DNA of 64,000 nucleotides from Ascochyta rabiei (lineage: Eukaryota > Ascomycota > Dothideomycetes > Pleosporales > Didymellaceae). The stretch is from positions 558,001 through 622,000 of the forward strand of contig NC_082415.1 of the NCBI RefSeq assembly GCF_004011695.2, written 5' to 3'. A program made the translations under genes and the position numbers. Below, one piece after another: positions 13,116 through 26,150 of the stretch. Under the pieces are notes generated by a model that saw only the letters and a program-made list of their open reading frames with translations, did no database searches and was not told where the DNA came from. Numbering within the stretch: the first letter of the stretch is position 1; every line of letters starts with the position of its first letter.

Positions 13116-14283
13116 ATTAGCGTAGATAGTAGTAGAGTAGAGTAGAGGTATATTATCTAATATACTCTACCCCTACCTAAACTCTACCTATTTACTATTA
13201 TAGTTTATAGAATAAATAGACAGTAGGTACCTAGGCTTACCTTAGCTACTATAGTAAACAGATTTTAAGTTATAATTAAGATTTAGGATCTAGTTCTTAG
13301 TTCTAGACTAATAGGGCTTTAGAGATTAGTTGTAGTACGCTTAGATACTTAGAGCTAGATTAAACATAGTTAGGTAAAGGCAGATTATAAAGCTACAGCC
13401 TAATAAGCTACTAGGTAACTCTAGAAGATTGCTTAAAATAAAGAGGCTTAGAAGCAAATAATAGTAGAGGACTTTAGTTAGAATAGACAATAAAGCTGTA
13501 GAGAACAGGTGTTAAGGCTATAGCTCTTTCTACTGTACTAAGTATACCTTAAAAAGGTAATAATACTTACTTTAATAATAAGACAGTAGCTAGAATAGTA
13601 CTTATTTGCCCTAAGGCTTTCTATAGGTTAGAGGTAGACGTATCTATATATCTAAGGCTAAGAGTAAGGCTAAGAGCCTAACATTAGGGGAAGGAATATA
13701 GAGACTAGACGTAAGCTTAATAGGGCTAAGCTCTTAAGGTAGGGGAAATGTGTAGTAGAGTAAAGTATAAAGTTAAGTAATAAGAGCTTAGAGGGCTATT
13801 AGGGATTAGAAGCACGTACTTATTAGTAGAGTTAAGTAATAAGGGCTTAGAGGGCTATTAGAGATTAGATGTATGTAATTATTAGGGAGGTATATTAGAT
13901 AATCTTAGTAAGCTATTAGGGCTTAATATGTAATACAACTACCTTCTTACATTAAGTAATACTCTTACCTATAATAAGATAATTAATAGGGGAATATCTA
14001 ATAATAGAGTAAGTGTGCTAATAGTAAGAGACATTTTCTATTATAGTAAGGAAATGTGTAGAGATTAACTATATATATAAACATAACACGCCTAGATAAA
14101 TAATAATAATAGTAAACCTATTTAGTTGCAATTAATAAAGGAAAAGTTTTTTGTTATCGTAAAATTTAGTAATATTATTAATAAATTAATAGTATCTTTA
14201 CTTTAGATTAACTAATAATAGAATATAAAACAAATATTTTAAACTTTAACAGTAACTATAAAATTACTAAATAGTGTACTATA
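13116..14283. other. AT-rich unassigned sequence with a 57-bp duplication
   Basis: No coding unit recognised. Around 13,130-13,200 AGTAGAGTAGAGTAGAGG is followed by CTCTACCCCTACC-like sequence, a small inverted version of the nearby minisatellite. Two adjacent copies of about 57 bp (13,771-13,828 and 13,829-13,885) share AGTTAAGTAATAAG and TTAGAGGGCTATTAG. Confidence 0.5.
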
Positions 14284-14288
14284 GTGTT

Positions 14289-14772
14289 TGTTAAAGTTAT
14301 ACTTTAGTTAAAGACTATAAGCACTAATTCTATTATGTCTTAGGGATAAGTACTAGTAGATTAGTTAGAGTTATTAACTAAGTAAAGATTATAGAGATAG
14401 GGTATAACAAATACTATAGAGTAGACTATCTAATTTAAGAGTAGGTTAAGATTCTAAAGATAAACTTAATTAATAAGGTTAAACACAAACTCTAAGGGTT
14501 GTAGTTCTACTAAATATATACTAAGGAGATATAGTACTTAATAATAAGTAACTAGAAAAAGTCTAATAAAATATATAAGGGTGCTTATAGATAAGTATAT
14601 TATACTATACTTATTAATAATTAGTTATATATATTATACTTATTAATAAGTAGTTATATAATATTTCTCTCTATTCTATTCTTTTCTATAGTTTATTCCT
14701 TTAGAGTAGAGTTAGAGATCTTAGTTAGCTAGTACTTATGTATATGCTGTGCCCTTACACAGAATTATAACA
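14289..14772 (-). repeat. 3' LTR (element orientation) of the minus-strand chromovirus
   Basis: 484 bp beginning TGTTAAAG and ending TTATAACA. It is longer than its partner because of an extra copy of a TACTTATTAATAAGTAGTTA-like segment. Confidence 0.88.
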
Positions 14773-16206
14773 CTATCCTCTCTTTCTCTTTAGTTTATTC
14801 TTAAACTATATAATTATCTATTAGAGTTTTATATAATCTATAATCTCTATATCTAGTAACCTATATGTTAAGATATTATTATATACCTATAATATCTATC
14901 TTATATTATAAATCTATTAAGCTATTATACCTACTTAAGTCTCTTATAATCATTATTTCTTTAGTAGCTATATATACTATATTATATTAGGTAGTCTAAA
15001 AGGTCTAAAGTATATAAAGTATATAAAGGCTAGTAAGCTATATATAAACATATTCTAGGCGTTATTAGATAAGACTTATAAAGAGTATAAGAAAAAGGTA
15101 GAAAAAGATAAGTTACTTCTTATAACTATAATTGCGTTATTATTATATAATAAGTAAACTCTAAAATAGGTAAATAAACGTGCGTAGTAAAAGGCGCTAT
15201 ATATAGCAAATAGAATAGTTAAGGCTAGTAAGTTAGATCTAGCTAAGGAAATTAATCCTAACTATTCTATAGCGTCTATTAGCATATATACCTTACTAGC
15301 TACCTAGAGTACTCTTAGCTTAATTAAAGAGTCTATAGCAAATTATAGTACTTATATACCTATTAGTAGTAGCTTATAAGGTATATAAGTAGTTCCTATA
15401 TATCTTCTAAGTCTAGATATCCTATCTATTTAACTAGATACCTTTATTAATTACTATTTCCTCTATATATAACTATTTTTTAACTTCCTATTTATCTTTA
15501 CTATTAGCTAGGTAGTAGAGGCTCTCCTAGATAGGCATTCTAGGGTTAGCTAGTTCTAATAGTAATATGTAGAACACTAGATAGATCTTTATATTCTTTA
15601 GCAGATTAAGTCTATAGTAAATATAGGCTTATCTACTAAGAAATAAAAAAGGGTCTAACTTTAATATAGTCTAAATATTTATTAGTCTTTATATGCAAAA
15701 GGTTTTTTTAATAAGATAGACTTTATTACCCTCTTTTAGCTAAGGTGCTGTTTTTCTTTTCTAGTTAATATATAAGATTACTTATTCTTAAGCTATACTA
15801 ATGTTTTCTAGTACTTTTTTATACACTTTCTTTAGTCTTACTACTAAAGATATTGCTAATTTAGTCTAAATAAGCGTGTCTAGACTTCTAGTAAAGAGAT
15901 TCTAGTGCAATCTATAATTTAGAAAGAATAGTAATTCTCCTATTACTTCTAACAATTTGTTGTTATATGCGATTTATGCTATAGGTAATAGTAAAATATA
16001 GTTATCTTACTACTAGTTACTATTTATCTATAGGTATGTTTCTAAAGTCTAATTTATTTCTCTAGTCTATCTATCTATCTACAGATAATAGGCTGTTAAA
16101 AGCTTCTTTTTAGTACTTATAGCTGCTAAGAGTGTAGTCTAGTAATTTAACGTAAATAGCTTATTTTAATTACTAATAATTAATATAGGTATACTATAAT
16201 ACCTTA

Positions 16207-18048
16207 ACGTAATCAGCTATTAAGTTGGCTAGGTAATTAAGCCGGCTACCTTATGCAGCTACCTACCTTAACACGCAGATAACTTAACACTATAACGTCG
16301 TGCTATAGCTTATAGTACGTTAAATTAATCTACTCTATCTATAGTATCTTACTTACATGTGCGCTTATTGTGCCTAGCCTAACTACACATCCTACAGCGT
16401 TAAGAACCCTCTCTACTACTACCTATTCGCACCCTCTTCTTATGCCTCTCTGCCTCTGCCTGCACTACTACCTCTTATGCAGCTATTATTTCCTCTACCT
16501 CTTACTATAATAGGGTTCCTCTATACTAGATCTGCTTCCTTTTACGTACTTTACACTTAGAAGTAGCTTTATTTACTACTTAAAGCTTAACTATCTTAGC
16601 TGCTATAAGCACCTAGGAATACACTATTATATTAGCTCCCTTTTTAAACTGCTGCACTATCTTAATAATTAAAGCTAGAGATAAACTGTAGTGCTGCCTA
16701 ATCCGGTTAGATATTAGCGTTAATTAAGCTAATATTTTAGCAGCGTTGCTTAGTGTTCTAGTTTGCTTGGTAGTAGGCCCTAGTAAAGGTAGTGTTAGCG
16801 TACGAGGCTTTACTTTAAGCTTTAATAGCACTACCTCTAGGTTGTCTAGAACCAAGCCTGTTGCTTAGAAGCTTAATTAGATATTATTAGATGAAAACGC
16901 CTTATTAAACACCTAATTAAAGGTAGCTAAGAATGCTTTCTTATTAATATAAGTAATGTAGCTGTTTACTAAGATATTAATTTCTGTCTTATATACTTAT
17001 TTTAATAGGGTAAAACAGCCTATATTAAGTAGCTATAGGATATAGAAGGTGTAAGAAGGTATATAGAGAGTTATAATTTTATTCTCCTTATATAGATTCT
17101 AGAAGGTAAGTAACTTATAGCTCTTATAGCTATTAATAATTAGCAGCTAGTAGCTACCTACTATCTAGGCTGTTGTATGCTAGATAAAGTGCTTTAGCTA
17201 CTCTAGGCCTAGTTTATTTGTTGTCTAGCTATTCTTACTAACACTAATACGCTAATCCTTTAGGTTATAATACTAGGCCTAGTTTTAGTTCTTTGCTTTA
17301 AAGATAAAGAAGAGTAGGATAACCTACCCTATAGCGTTAATTGTAGTAATTAACATTACCTACTTACAGTCGCTAGGCTAGACTCTAAGTAGCTTAAGAC
17401 GCCTCTTAGACGCTGTTACTACCTTAACAGACCCTCTAACACCTATCTAGAAGCTAGTCTTGTTAAAGTTATAGGTATCTTAGTTCTAGATACTATATTT
17501 AGCTTTAACGTTGCGTATAAGGTTAAACTAGGGGCTAATAATAGCTAGATTACTGCATAAGACTCTCTAGTAATCGCGCTGTCTAGTTACCTAAGACTTA
17601 ATCTTAGGCTTCTAGTTTATAAGGTGCCTAGCCTATTTTTCTCTAACCTTACTACTACTATAGGTAGCTAGCAGTTAATTAGCTATTTTACATACGTAGC
17701 TTAGCGTAGGAGTAAAGCCTTACGTGTTAAGCTTCCTTATGTATTATATAACCACCTCCTCTTTAGGCTTAGTAAGCCTTAATCTGCTATAGTGGGAATT
17801 GCGTTATAAGGTAGTTTTAGCGCGTTAGTCTTAGAGGGTTAATTAAGGAACGTTATAGATAGCAGCAGCGCGCTGTTAGCTTATTAACGCGTTAGATTTT
17901 ATAGCTTAAATAGCAAGGATTATCCTATCCTTACGAGGAAGTAATCTAAGATTAGGTTGTTAAGACATTAGATAAGAGGTGAAATAAGGTGTAATCTTAG
18001 CAAAGGTGGCCGGCTTAATTGCCTAGCCGACTTAATAGCTAATTACGT
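16207..18048 (-). mobile_element. pogo/Fot1-like transposon, 1,842 bp, nested in chromovirus
   Basis: Inverted ends start ACGTAATCAGCTATTAAG and end with the complement (AGCTAATTACGT), flanked by TA (16,205-16,206 and 18,049-18,050). Two ATTAAG(T/C)(C/T)GGC-type motifs 17 bp apart lie in each TIR. Minus-strand translation shows the transposase landmark DTYNFNK near 17,465, as in the 1,863-bp copies, but TIR and length differ, so this is another family. Integrase sequence of the host element continues on both sides, and the related element near 59.96 kb has an uninterrupted site. Inactivated by RIP-type stops. The length is close to what I recall for Pixie of Parastagonospora. Confidence 0.87.
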
Positions 18049-21000
18049 TATATATTAATTAGTAAATACTAATATAAGCTACTCTATAGTATAACTATAT
18101 TAAAACAGTATTATCTTAGTATACTTAGTAAATCTATTAACTATAATAAATATTAAGTTATAGTTATATCTAGTTACTCGGTCTCTTAAGATAGGTAGCT
18201 GTATAATAAAATCTATTATAATGTTTATCTATAGTACTATAGGCAGCTCTATTACCTATATTTCTCCGTATTTTACGTGTGTACTATGTTTATTTTACTA
18301 ACAGTTAATATAGTTCCTAATATATTTAGTAACTATATTCTTTATATTGCTAAACCTATAGTATTACTTTATAAGACTTATTATACGTGTAATTCTAGGG
18401 TGTCTTTATAGTTAGTAATTATAGTAATTAGCTATAATTTTATCCTAAAGCTTCTCTAGTACGTGTAATTTAATATGCTGTTTGTTTTTAATTTATATTA
18501 TATTGTTTAGTTACTATAATAGTCTAAGTAACCTATTGTTATTAATTCCTAGTACTGCAAACTAGTTAACTGTTTTTTCTCTAGCGAGGTTAAGTTATTA
18601 GCTAAGTGCGTTAGCTCTGCTATTGTTCTTATCTAGTGTATATAATATCTTAAATATATATTACCTAAGTATCTTAGACTAATATACATGTAATTAATTT
18701 AAGACCTTAGAAGTAGTAAAGTATACTAGGTTCTTATAGTTAGTATAGATAGTAAGTTCTAAGCAGCTTTCTATATATAGTTACTAATATTCTAAGGCTA
18801 ATATAATTATAAGTATTTCATTATTATACATATTAAAGTGTTCTTTAAGTTATAAGAACTTACTTAAATAGTACGTAATAGAGTGCTATAGTCTATTCTT
18901 TTCTTATATAATATATACGCCTAATATAAGGTCTAAGAGGTTAGTCTCTATACGCATTAGTTTGCTACTATAAAATATAATTAATAAAGGGGGTATAATA
19001 TAGGTTTACTTAAGTGCCTTAAATACATTTTTCTATTCTTATCTCTACTTATATAGTGTATCCTTCTACATAGGATTTATTAGTAGAATTATAATCCTAG
19101 AGTAGTCCTTAATAAAGGGTTAGTTAAAGTTAACAAATCCTAAGAATTCCTAAATCTATTAAACTGTCTTTAGCGTCTGTTAGGTCTAAACTACTTCTAG
19201 CTTTATTAGACTAATCTTAATTCTGTGTTGTCCTATAATATACTCTAGAAATTTAACTTCCTTCTTATACTATTTATACTTTTTAGGTTTAAGCTATAGG
19301 TCTATCTATATTTGGCATTCTAGTACTTCTATAAGATGTTGTTTATGCTTCTCTAGTGTCTTTAAATATACTAGGATATTGTCTAGGTATACTACTATAG
19401 TTCTGTTAAGATGTACTCTTAGGACATTATTAATTAACTCCTAGTACGTTACTAGTTTGTTTATTAGACTAAACAGTATAATAAGGTACTTATAGAGTCT
19501 ATATTGCGTTAAGAATACTATTTTCTATTCTTTTCTTTTCTTTATATATATAAAGTTGTATACACCTTATAGATCTAAGGTAGTAAAGTACTAAACTCCT
19601 ACTAGCTAGTTCTGTAACTCTGTAATATTTAGGAGCAGGTAGTAGTTCTTAATAGTAATATTATTAAGCTTCCTAAAGTTAATGTAAGGTTATAGCTTAC
19701 TATCCTTCTTAGGAACAAACATAATTAGGTACTCTGCAGGTAATTCTAATCTTCTAATAAATCTCTTCTTAAGGTTCTCCATAATATACTTGTAAAGTAC
19801 TTTAAGTTCCTTTTCTAATAACTAATATAACAGCCTAAAAGTTAGAGGTTTTCCTTTCTAGAGCTTAATCTTATAATCCTAGAGTTTATGCTTAGGTAGA
19901 ACTTTTACTATAAGCTCTTCTCTAAACATCTCTACGTACTATTAGTAAATATTAGAGATAGTAGGAGGTGTACACTTCTCCTCTTAAAATCTTACTTTGT
20001 AATCTGTAGGGCGTTTAGTATCTATAGAGTTAACTACTCGATTTTAGCAAATCTTATATATTAAAGAGACTTTATTAATTTTCTTCTTATCTACTAGCTA
20101 CTGCGTATACTACATCGGCGTAGATATATTAATACTATATTTATATTCTTCTAATAAAAGTCTTTCTTATACCTAGTCTATCTTTAGGTTATACTTTTAT
20201 AACTAGAGAAGTCTTAGTATAATGTTATGCGTAGCCTTTATAAAGACGTCTAGGTCTATTTCTTTAAAGTACCCCTATATCTATAGAGGTGCTGCTATTA
20301 CTTTAAATATAATGTACAGTTTATCTAGCATTAATCCTCTATTAGCTACTTAGAGTAAGTAAGTATTCTTCTTATAATATAATCTAAACCTAGCTTACTA
20401 TATTACTGTTCTATATATATAACTTACTTATACTCTTAAGTCTAAGAGTACTATTAAGGCTAACCTATTTAGTTTAATAGGTATCTTAATAAGGTAATTA
20501 TTCCTAACACTATTAATAGATTATTCCCTAGGGCTTATAGGCGCTAGCATAAAAAAGTCCCCTTATTACTAAACCCTTTAAACTTCTTTATACTATAATA
20601 CTTCTTATAGTCTATATTAAGGTAGTTCTACTAGTATATATTATAGGAACTCCTGTTAACTACTAACTATATTAGTATTATAGCCTATAGGTTATCTATA
20701 CTAGAAAAGTATACTTTCTAGTATTTATTAATAAGATAAAGTTTATATAGGTTATTATAACACTAGTACTATTAGTTATAATAGAGGCCTTATTATACTA
20801 GAAACTATTATACACTAAGCTTCTTATTATAGTAGGTTATATATCTGTCTTTAGTGTATACTATCTATATTAGGTTTCTATATTTTAGGTTTAAGTAGTC
20901 TAGAATATACTATAGTTATAGGCTAATTAGTAGTAGCTCTTCTTTCTACTTCTAAAAAAGTTCTAGGCTAAGCTATATTTCCTACTTACACTAAAGCTAA

Positions 21001-22429
21001 TCTTTAGCTTCTTCTAGGTTATTAGCATACTGTTTACTATTGTCTATTTTTCTCTAAACTAGTATATAAGCTGTTAGAGATCTAGTATTACTTCTATAAT
21101 TTTAGGTCCTTCTATAGGGCTAACAAGTTCTTAACACATTTAGTAGTAGGCTTCTTTATTGTTACGCTTCTAGTGTTATTAAGCTATGTTTTCTTATTTA
21201 CATACTAGTAGGGCACTAATCTAGTTAGACTCTTATTCTAATGTGTCTAGTACGTTGTCTATCTTTTACTAGTTGTTGTTTAAGTAGTACTCTGTTTCTT
21301 TACCTATCTAGGCGTTCTAGTAGGGTGTTACTACACGAATTAGAGGTATAATATAGTTATTATTATCCTCTAGACTAGACTCTAGGTCTTCTAGCAGTTG
21401 CTTTATATTATTAGTAAAAATATTCTATTTACTAGTATTAAATTATTATAATTATAGGTAAGTATATTTACCTAGCAGTAATCCTTATTTATCTAGTAGT
21501 GTCTAGTAAAGTAGCTTAATTCACTATAGTTATAGCAGCCCTTACTGCCTCTATGTTAGTTACCCCCCTTAGGCTTCTTATTCTATTACTTTAGTAGTCC
21601 CTTATTAAGGTTTAAGAGGTCTATTACTTTAGGTCTGTAGTATCTACTCTAAGTATGGCTATAGATGTAACAACTAGTATTTAGCTAATTATAGTCTCCT
21701 TATTATCCTTAGTTTAAGTTATTACGCTACAATTTCCTTAGTAGTACTCTATTAGTAGCAATAATAGTAGTATATGCTCTAGAATTATCTTAAAGTTCTT
21801 ACTAAAGTTTATAGAGTTGTACGTTAATATTAATAATAGTATTAATAAGCTTATTATAGGTGTCTGTGCTTACCCTAGTACGTATAAGTTCCTTCTTAAC
21901 CTTAGGCTTTAATTATTATAAAATATAGTAATTAGAGTAGTGTTATCTTAGTTAGTGTTAGCAGTAAGCTGCTAAAACTCTGCAGAGTACTTAGTAGCTA
22001 ACTTATCCTACTTAATCTTCTAAATATTATGTTAAGTAATGTGTAATTTGTTAGAGACTCTAAAGATTAGCTTAATCTTTTCTTTAAATAGGTTAAGATC
22101 TCTTATCTACACATCTATATTATTTAGAGCTTTACTAGCTTAATACTACTATATAAAGGGTTTAATCTAGATAAGCACCTTACTATATATATAGCTAGCT
22201 GTAAGAACTACTTATTTAATCTTAGAAATCTTCTTACCTTAGAAGGTAAAGAAGAGGTCCTACTATATAAGCTAGTTATTACGCTTACTATAATCTTTAT
22301 AGTAAAGGTTAGGCTTATTAATATATATTATGCTAGTAGTAATAGTTATATCTATATTAATGTTACTAGATAAAGAGTTACTAGGGGTAGTATAGGATCT
22401 AATAGTACTTATTAAAGAAGTGTTTAAAA

Positions 22430-22885
22430 TGTTAAAGTTGTACTTTAGTTAAAGACTATAAGCACTAATTCTATTAGTTCTTAGGGATAAGTACTAGTAG
22501 ATTAGTTATAGTTATAAACTAAGTAAAGCTTATAAAGATAGGGTGTAATAAATAGTACAGAGTAAACTATCTAATTTAAGAGTAAGTTAAATATTCTAAA
22601 GATAAACTTAATTTATAAGGTTAAATATAAACTATAAGGGTTTCATTTCTACTAACTATATACTAAGGAGATATAGTACTTATTAATAAGTAAATAAAGA
22701 TAGTCTAATAGAATATATAAGGGTACTTATTAGTAAGCATATTATACTATACTTATTAATAAGTAGTTACGTAATATCCCTCTCTATTCTATCCTTCTCT
22801 ACAGTTTATTCCTTTAGGGCGGAGTTAGGGGTCTTAGTTAGCTAGAACTAATGTTTATGCTGTGCCCTAGTATAGAATTATAACA
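22430..22885 (-). repeat. 5' LTR (element orientation) of the minus-strand chromovirus
   Basis: 456 bp with the same ends as the partner LTR at 14,289-14,772. It is followed by the target duplication GTGTT. Confidence 0.88.
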
Positions 22886-22890
22886 GTGTT

Positions 22891-23559
22891 CTAGATTACT
22901 AACGGTTCTTACCTATATATATTTAGGACAATCTACTAATAAAGAAGAGAGGAAGTATAAAGTACTAGTCTTTTTAAGGTATTATATAATTCCTAATATT
23001 ACTACATATTTATCTTATCTAAATCTACTCTATAGAGCTTCTTAGCGTCTAACCTAGCTCTAATAAACTCTAGTAAAGTTACGCTAACTCTAGTCAGGTC
23101 TAGCAAAGTTACGGAAACTCTAGCAGCTAATTAGAGGACGTAGAGGCAGAGTAGGGCAAAGCTCTATAGAGCGTTTAAGAGTTTTTAGTTTAGTAATGTA
23201 TAGGATATAATTTTGCGTTTATAGAGCGTAAGTAGCAATCTTCTACCCTATAGTTATTACTACTAACACTATTAAATTATATTAGTTTTATACCTAAATT
23301 AGTTCTAAGACCCTAAGATGTTATTTATATATAACTTAGAAAACCTAGCTATATATCCTTAGCTATTACTATATATTAGGATACTACCTACTAGCCTACT
23401 CTCTAACATACTAACTAATATATTTTTACCTTAGTACAGCCCTACTAGCAAATCTATATTATCGCTAACCCTATAACTTAATAATTCTACTAAACTTATA
23501 CCTTAGAACAGCTCTAATTCTTTATTAGATAGTAATAATAGAGCTAACACTAGTATACT
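22891..23559. other. AT-rich spacer, no gene seen
   Basis: Unassigned. At about 23,050-23,130 there are several degenerate ACTCTAGTAAAGTTACG / ACTCTAGCAGCT motifs, members of the dispersed CTAGAGTTT motif found elsewhere in this block. Confidence 0.45.
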
Positions 23560-26150
23560 AAGACAATGTAGATATATTAGAATAAAGATAAAGTTTAAAA
23601 GGATCCTTTAGACGCTACAAAGCGTTAGCTAGCTATTTAATAACTTTCTTAAGGTCTAGGTTAGTTTAACAGAGTATTAACAGACTATTAAGGTGTGTTA
23701 TACTAAGTACTAATTATATACCTAGTAGTGTAATATTCTAAATTATATAATTAAACACTTTAGAAAGAAGTATGTTCTAGGTAACAACATAAGGTTTACA
23801 AACAGCATTAGGTTAGAACTAGAGCACCTAATTATAAGAAAGCTATTTAGTAAATTTAGGTTTCTAGACACTATACCTAATTAAATTAACTACACTACTA
23901 CTATTTAGACTATTAAGACTTATACTCCTTAGTAGTATAGCATATTATAGGTTCTAATAGTAAACTATTACGCCTACTAACCCTTATACGCTGCTGCTAA
24001 AGACTATATTATAGTTAATAAATAATTAGTCTCTATTACTAGTATAGTGTGCCTCTCTTATATAAGATAAGAATTAGATATAATACTAACTATTATAGAT
24101 CTATATCTTTAGAGGTTAGAAATACTATAGTATGTAGTTTAGACGCTGTATAGATTAGGGTTATGTTACTTATACTATATTAGACTTAAGTAGATAAAAA
24201 AGATTAAAGAATATACTTAGGTATATTATCTTACTTTTCTAGGCTACACCTATATAAGTCTGCTAGAGTTAGAGAGATATACGTAAGCCTGTTTTTATCT
24301 AAGAGGCCTATATAAGTCTACTAGAGTTTACTAGAGTTTACTTAAGTCTATCTTACTACTAGAGTTTACTAGAGTCTATCTTATATATCTACTAACAGTA
24401 GTCTAGTCTATATAATTAAATATTTAGGCTAATTCTATACTAGAAACTCGTCTAGGCCTAGGCCTTAAACTAATAAGCTGTTACTGTTTATAATAATATT
24501 AACTTTACTAATTATAAGTGCTATAAGCAGGTTAGCTATACTATAGAATTTTATTCCTTTACTAATACTACGTAGATTATGTATAACTAACTACTAGTAA
24601 GTAGCCTAACCTAGGATATGCATAACTAGTCTATACTACTAGAGTTTAACAATATTATTACTAGCCTAGGTCTCTATACTAGTAACAGCTTTACTTATAA
24701 TATCTTAACGTTCTTTATCTTTAAGGCTGTTTAGCGCCTATATAGTCCTACTATTCTTAAGGTGTTTAAGGACTATAAGGATATACTACTATCCTTTCTA
24801 CTATAGAGTCTACTACTACTGTTAAAGACTTAGTTCTAGTAGTTTGCTAGTATAATAGTAAATAAAGGGACTATTATAGAAACATACTAGGTCTATAATA
24901 GCATCTTTTTTAAATAGCTAGGGCTAACTAAAGACAACAACATTATACTAGGAAGTAAATTTATAAACTAGCTATTTCTTATATATAGCAAATAGCTTAT
25001 AGTATATTATATATAAAGTATATAAAATAAATAACAGTATACTTAGTAGGATTACAACTATTAAGATTAGATCCCTAGGGTCTCTACGTAGTTCTATATC
25101 TAGATAAATCTGCTATATACTATTATACGCACTTATAGTATAGTAGTAGTAAAGAAGTTAAATATTTACACAGTATATAGTAATGCTTTGTAATAGAACA
25201 GGTTATAGAATAGTAAAGAGAATGTAAAGTACTATCTTATAGAGCCTATTATTATATAGAGATTTACTACCTATATAACTATATTATTCTATAGTGCTAT
25301 ATAATAAGCTAGACACCTTAATATTAACGTTAATATCTATAGCTAGAAGGAGGACCTCTATACTACTATCTAGAAGCTTATAGCTACCTAGTTTCTAGAG
25401 TTAGTTAAGGACGTCTAGAACACTACATTTACTAGATTAACTTAGATAAAAAACACTACTAATGTTAACTTTATTACTATATATTAGTTCCTGTAAGAGA
25501 CTAAGTTGTTCTTAACAGTGTAGTATCTAGTAAAGTATAGTAATATTAGTATTCTTTAATATATAGTTAACCTACTTATAATTATATTCTTTAGGGCTAG
25601 CTAGAGTAACTATAGGCGTAAGATGCTGTACTATTAGTAGCTGCTCTTACCTACTAATACAGACGTGCTTTAGCATACAATCCTTACATCCAGCTTAGTT
25701 AATTAGCGTAGCTTTAGCAACTCTTTTAAGCCTATTAACTTATTACTTAAGTACCTTACCTATGCTTATAAGATTAACCTATAGAATAATAAGAACTATA
25801 CTTATAATATAAAGGTAGTGTTTAAGCACACTGCCCTTTATAACACCTACATTAAGTTAGTACGTAATTATATTAAGGGATAGTTTAGTAAGTAAGTATC
25901 TAGGGCCCATACCTCTCTATCTATAGTTAAAGATATATTCCTATTAGTATAGACGTTATACTCTTATAGATAGTCTACTAAATAAAGTAGTAATTAACTT
26001 CCTAGAAGACCTATATATACGTCTCTAGACATCTATACTAAGGGTATATATAAACTAGAAGCGTAAGTAGATTAGTTTAACGCTAAGTATGTCTGTTAAT
26101 CTACTATTAGAGTTATACCTGTTATTAACAATACTAAAGACACTAGCTTT
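23560..26150 (+). pseudogene. degraded long protein-coding region, family uncertain
   Basis: The plus strand reads as one long protein if TAG/TAA stops are taken as former Gln or Trp codons. Readable blocks are RLELEHLIIRKLFSKFR near 23,810-23,870, PRVSTQFYI.INLLYT near 25,070, and a C-terminal stretch from about 25,620 (KMLYY.QLLLPTNTDV, then SLVN.RSFSNSFKPIN, then VFKHTALYN, then VSRAHTSLSIVKDIF). The general look, especially the C-terminal part, reminds me of fungal DUF6589-type proteins, which are common in repeat-rich ascomycete and basidiomycete regions. I cannot confirm this without a profile search. There are no RT, DDE or integrase motifs. RIP means the sequence was once multi-copy, so it probably belongs to a repeat. 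Confidence 0.42.

Larger units (their letters stand above)
14289..22885 (-). mobile_element. complete chromovirus on minus strand with nested transposon
   Basis: LTRs lie at 14,289-14,772 and 22,430-22,885, with a perfect 5-bp target duplication GTGTT at 14,284-14,288 and 22,886-22,890. The orientation is minus: a purine-rich tract abuts the LTR at 14,772 on that strand. Going down from 22.4 kb one finds gag (21.3-22.4 kb), protease (about 20.1-20.7 kb), RT (about 19.0-20.0 kb), RNase H (about 18.7-19.0 kb) and integrase (about 15.5-18.6 kb, interrupted at 16,207-18,048). A chromodomain follows near 15,370-15,450, reading YLVK.IGYLDLEDI.E. The domain order matches the third element at 57,979-64,000, which lacks the nested copy. 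Stops throughout make it inactive. Confidence 0.9.

Noticed and set aside
15060..15400. Apparent plus-strand coding (Lys- and Ser-rich) near the chromovirus 3' end
   Set aside because: The minus strand gives a chromodomain at the adjoining position in both related elements, so the plus reading is chance in AT-rich DNA.
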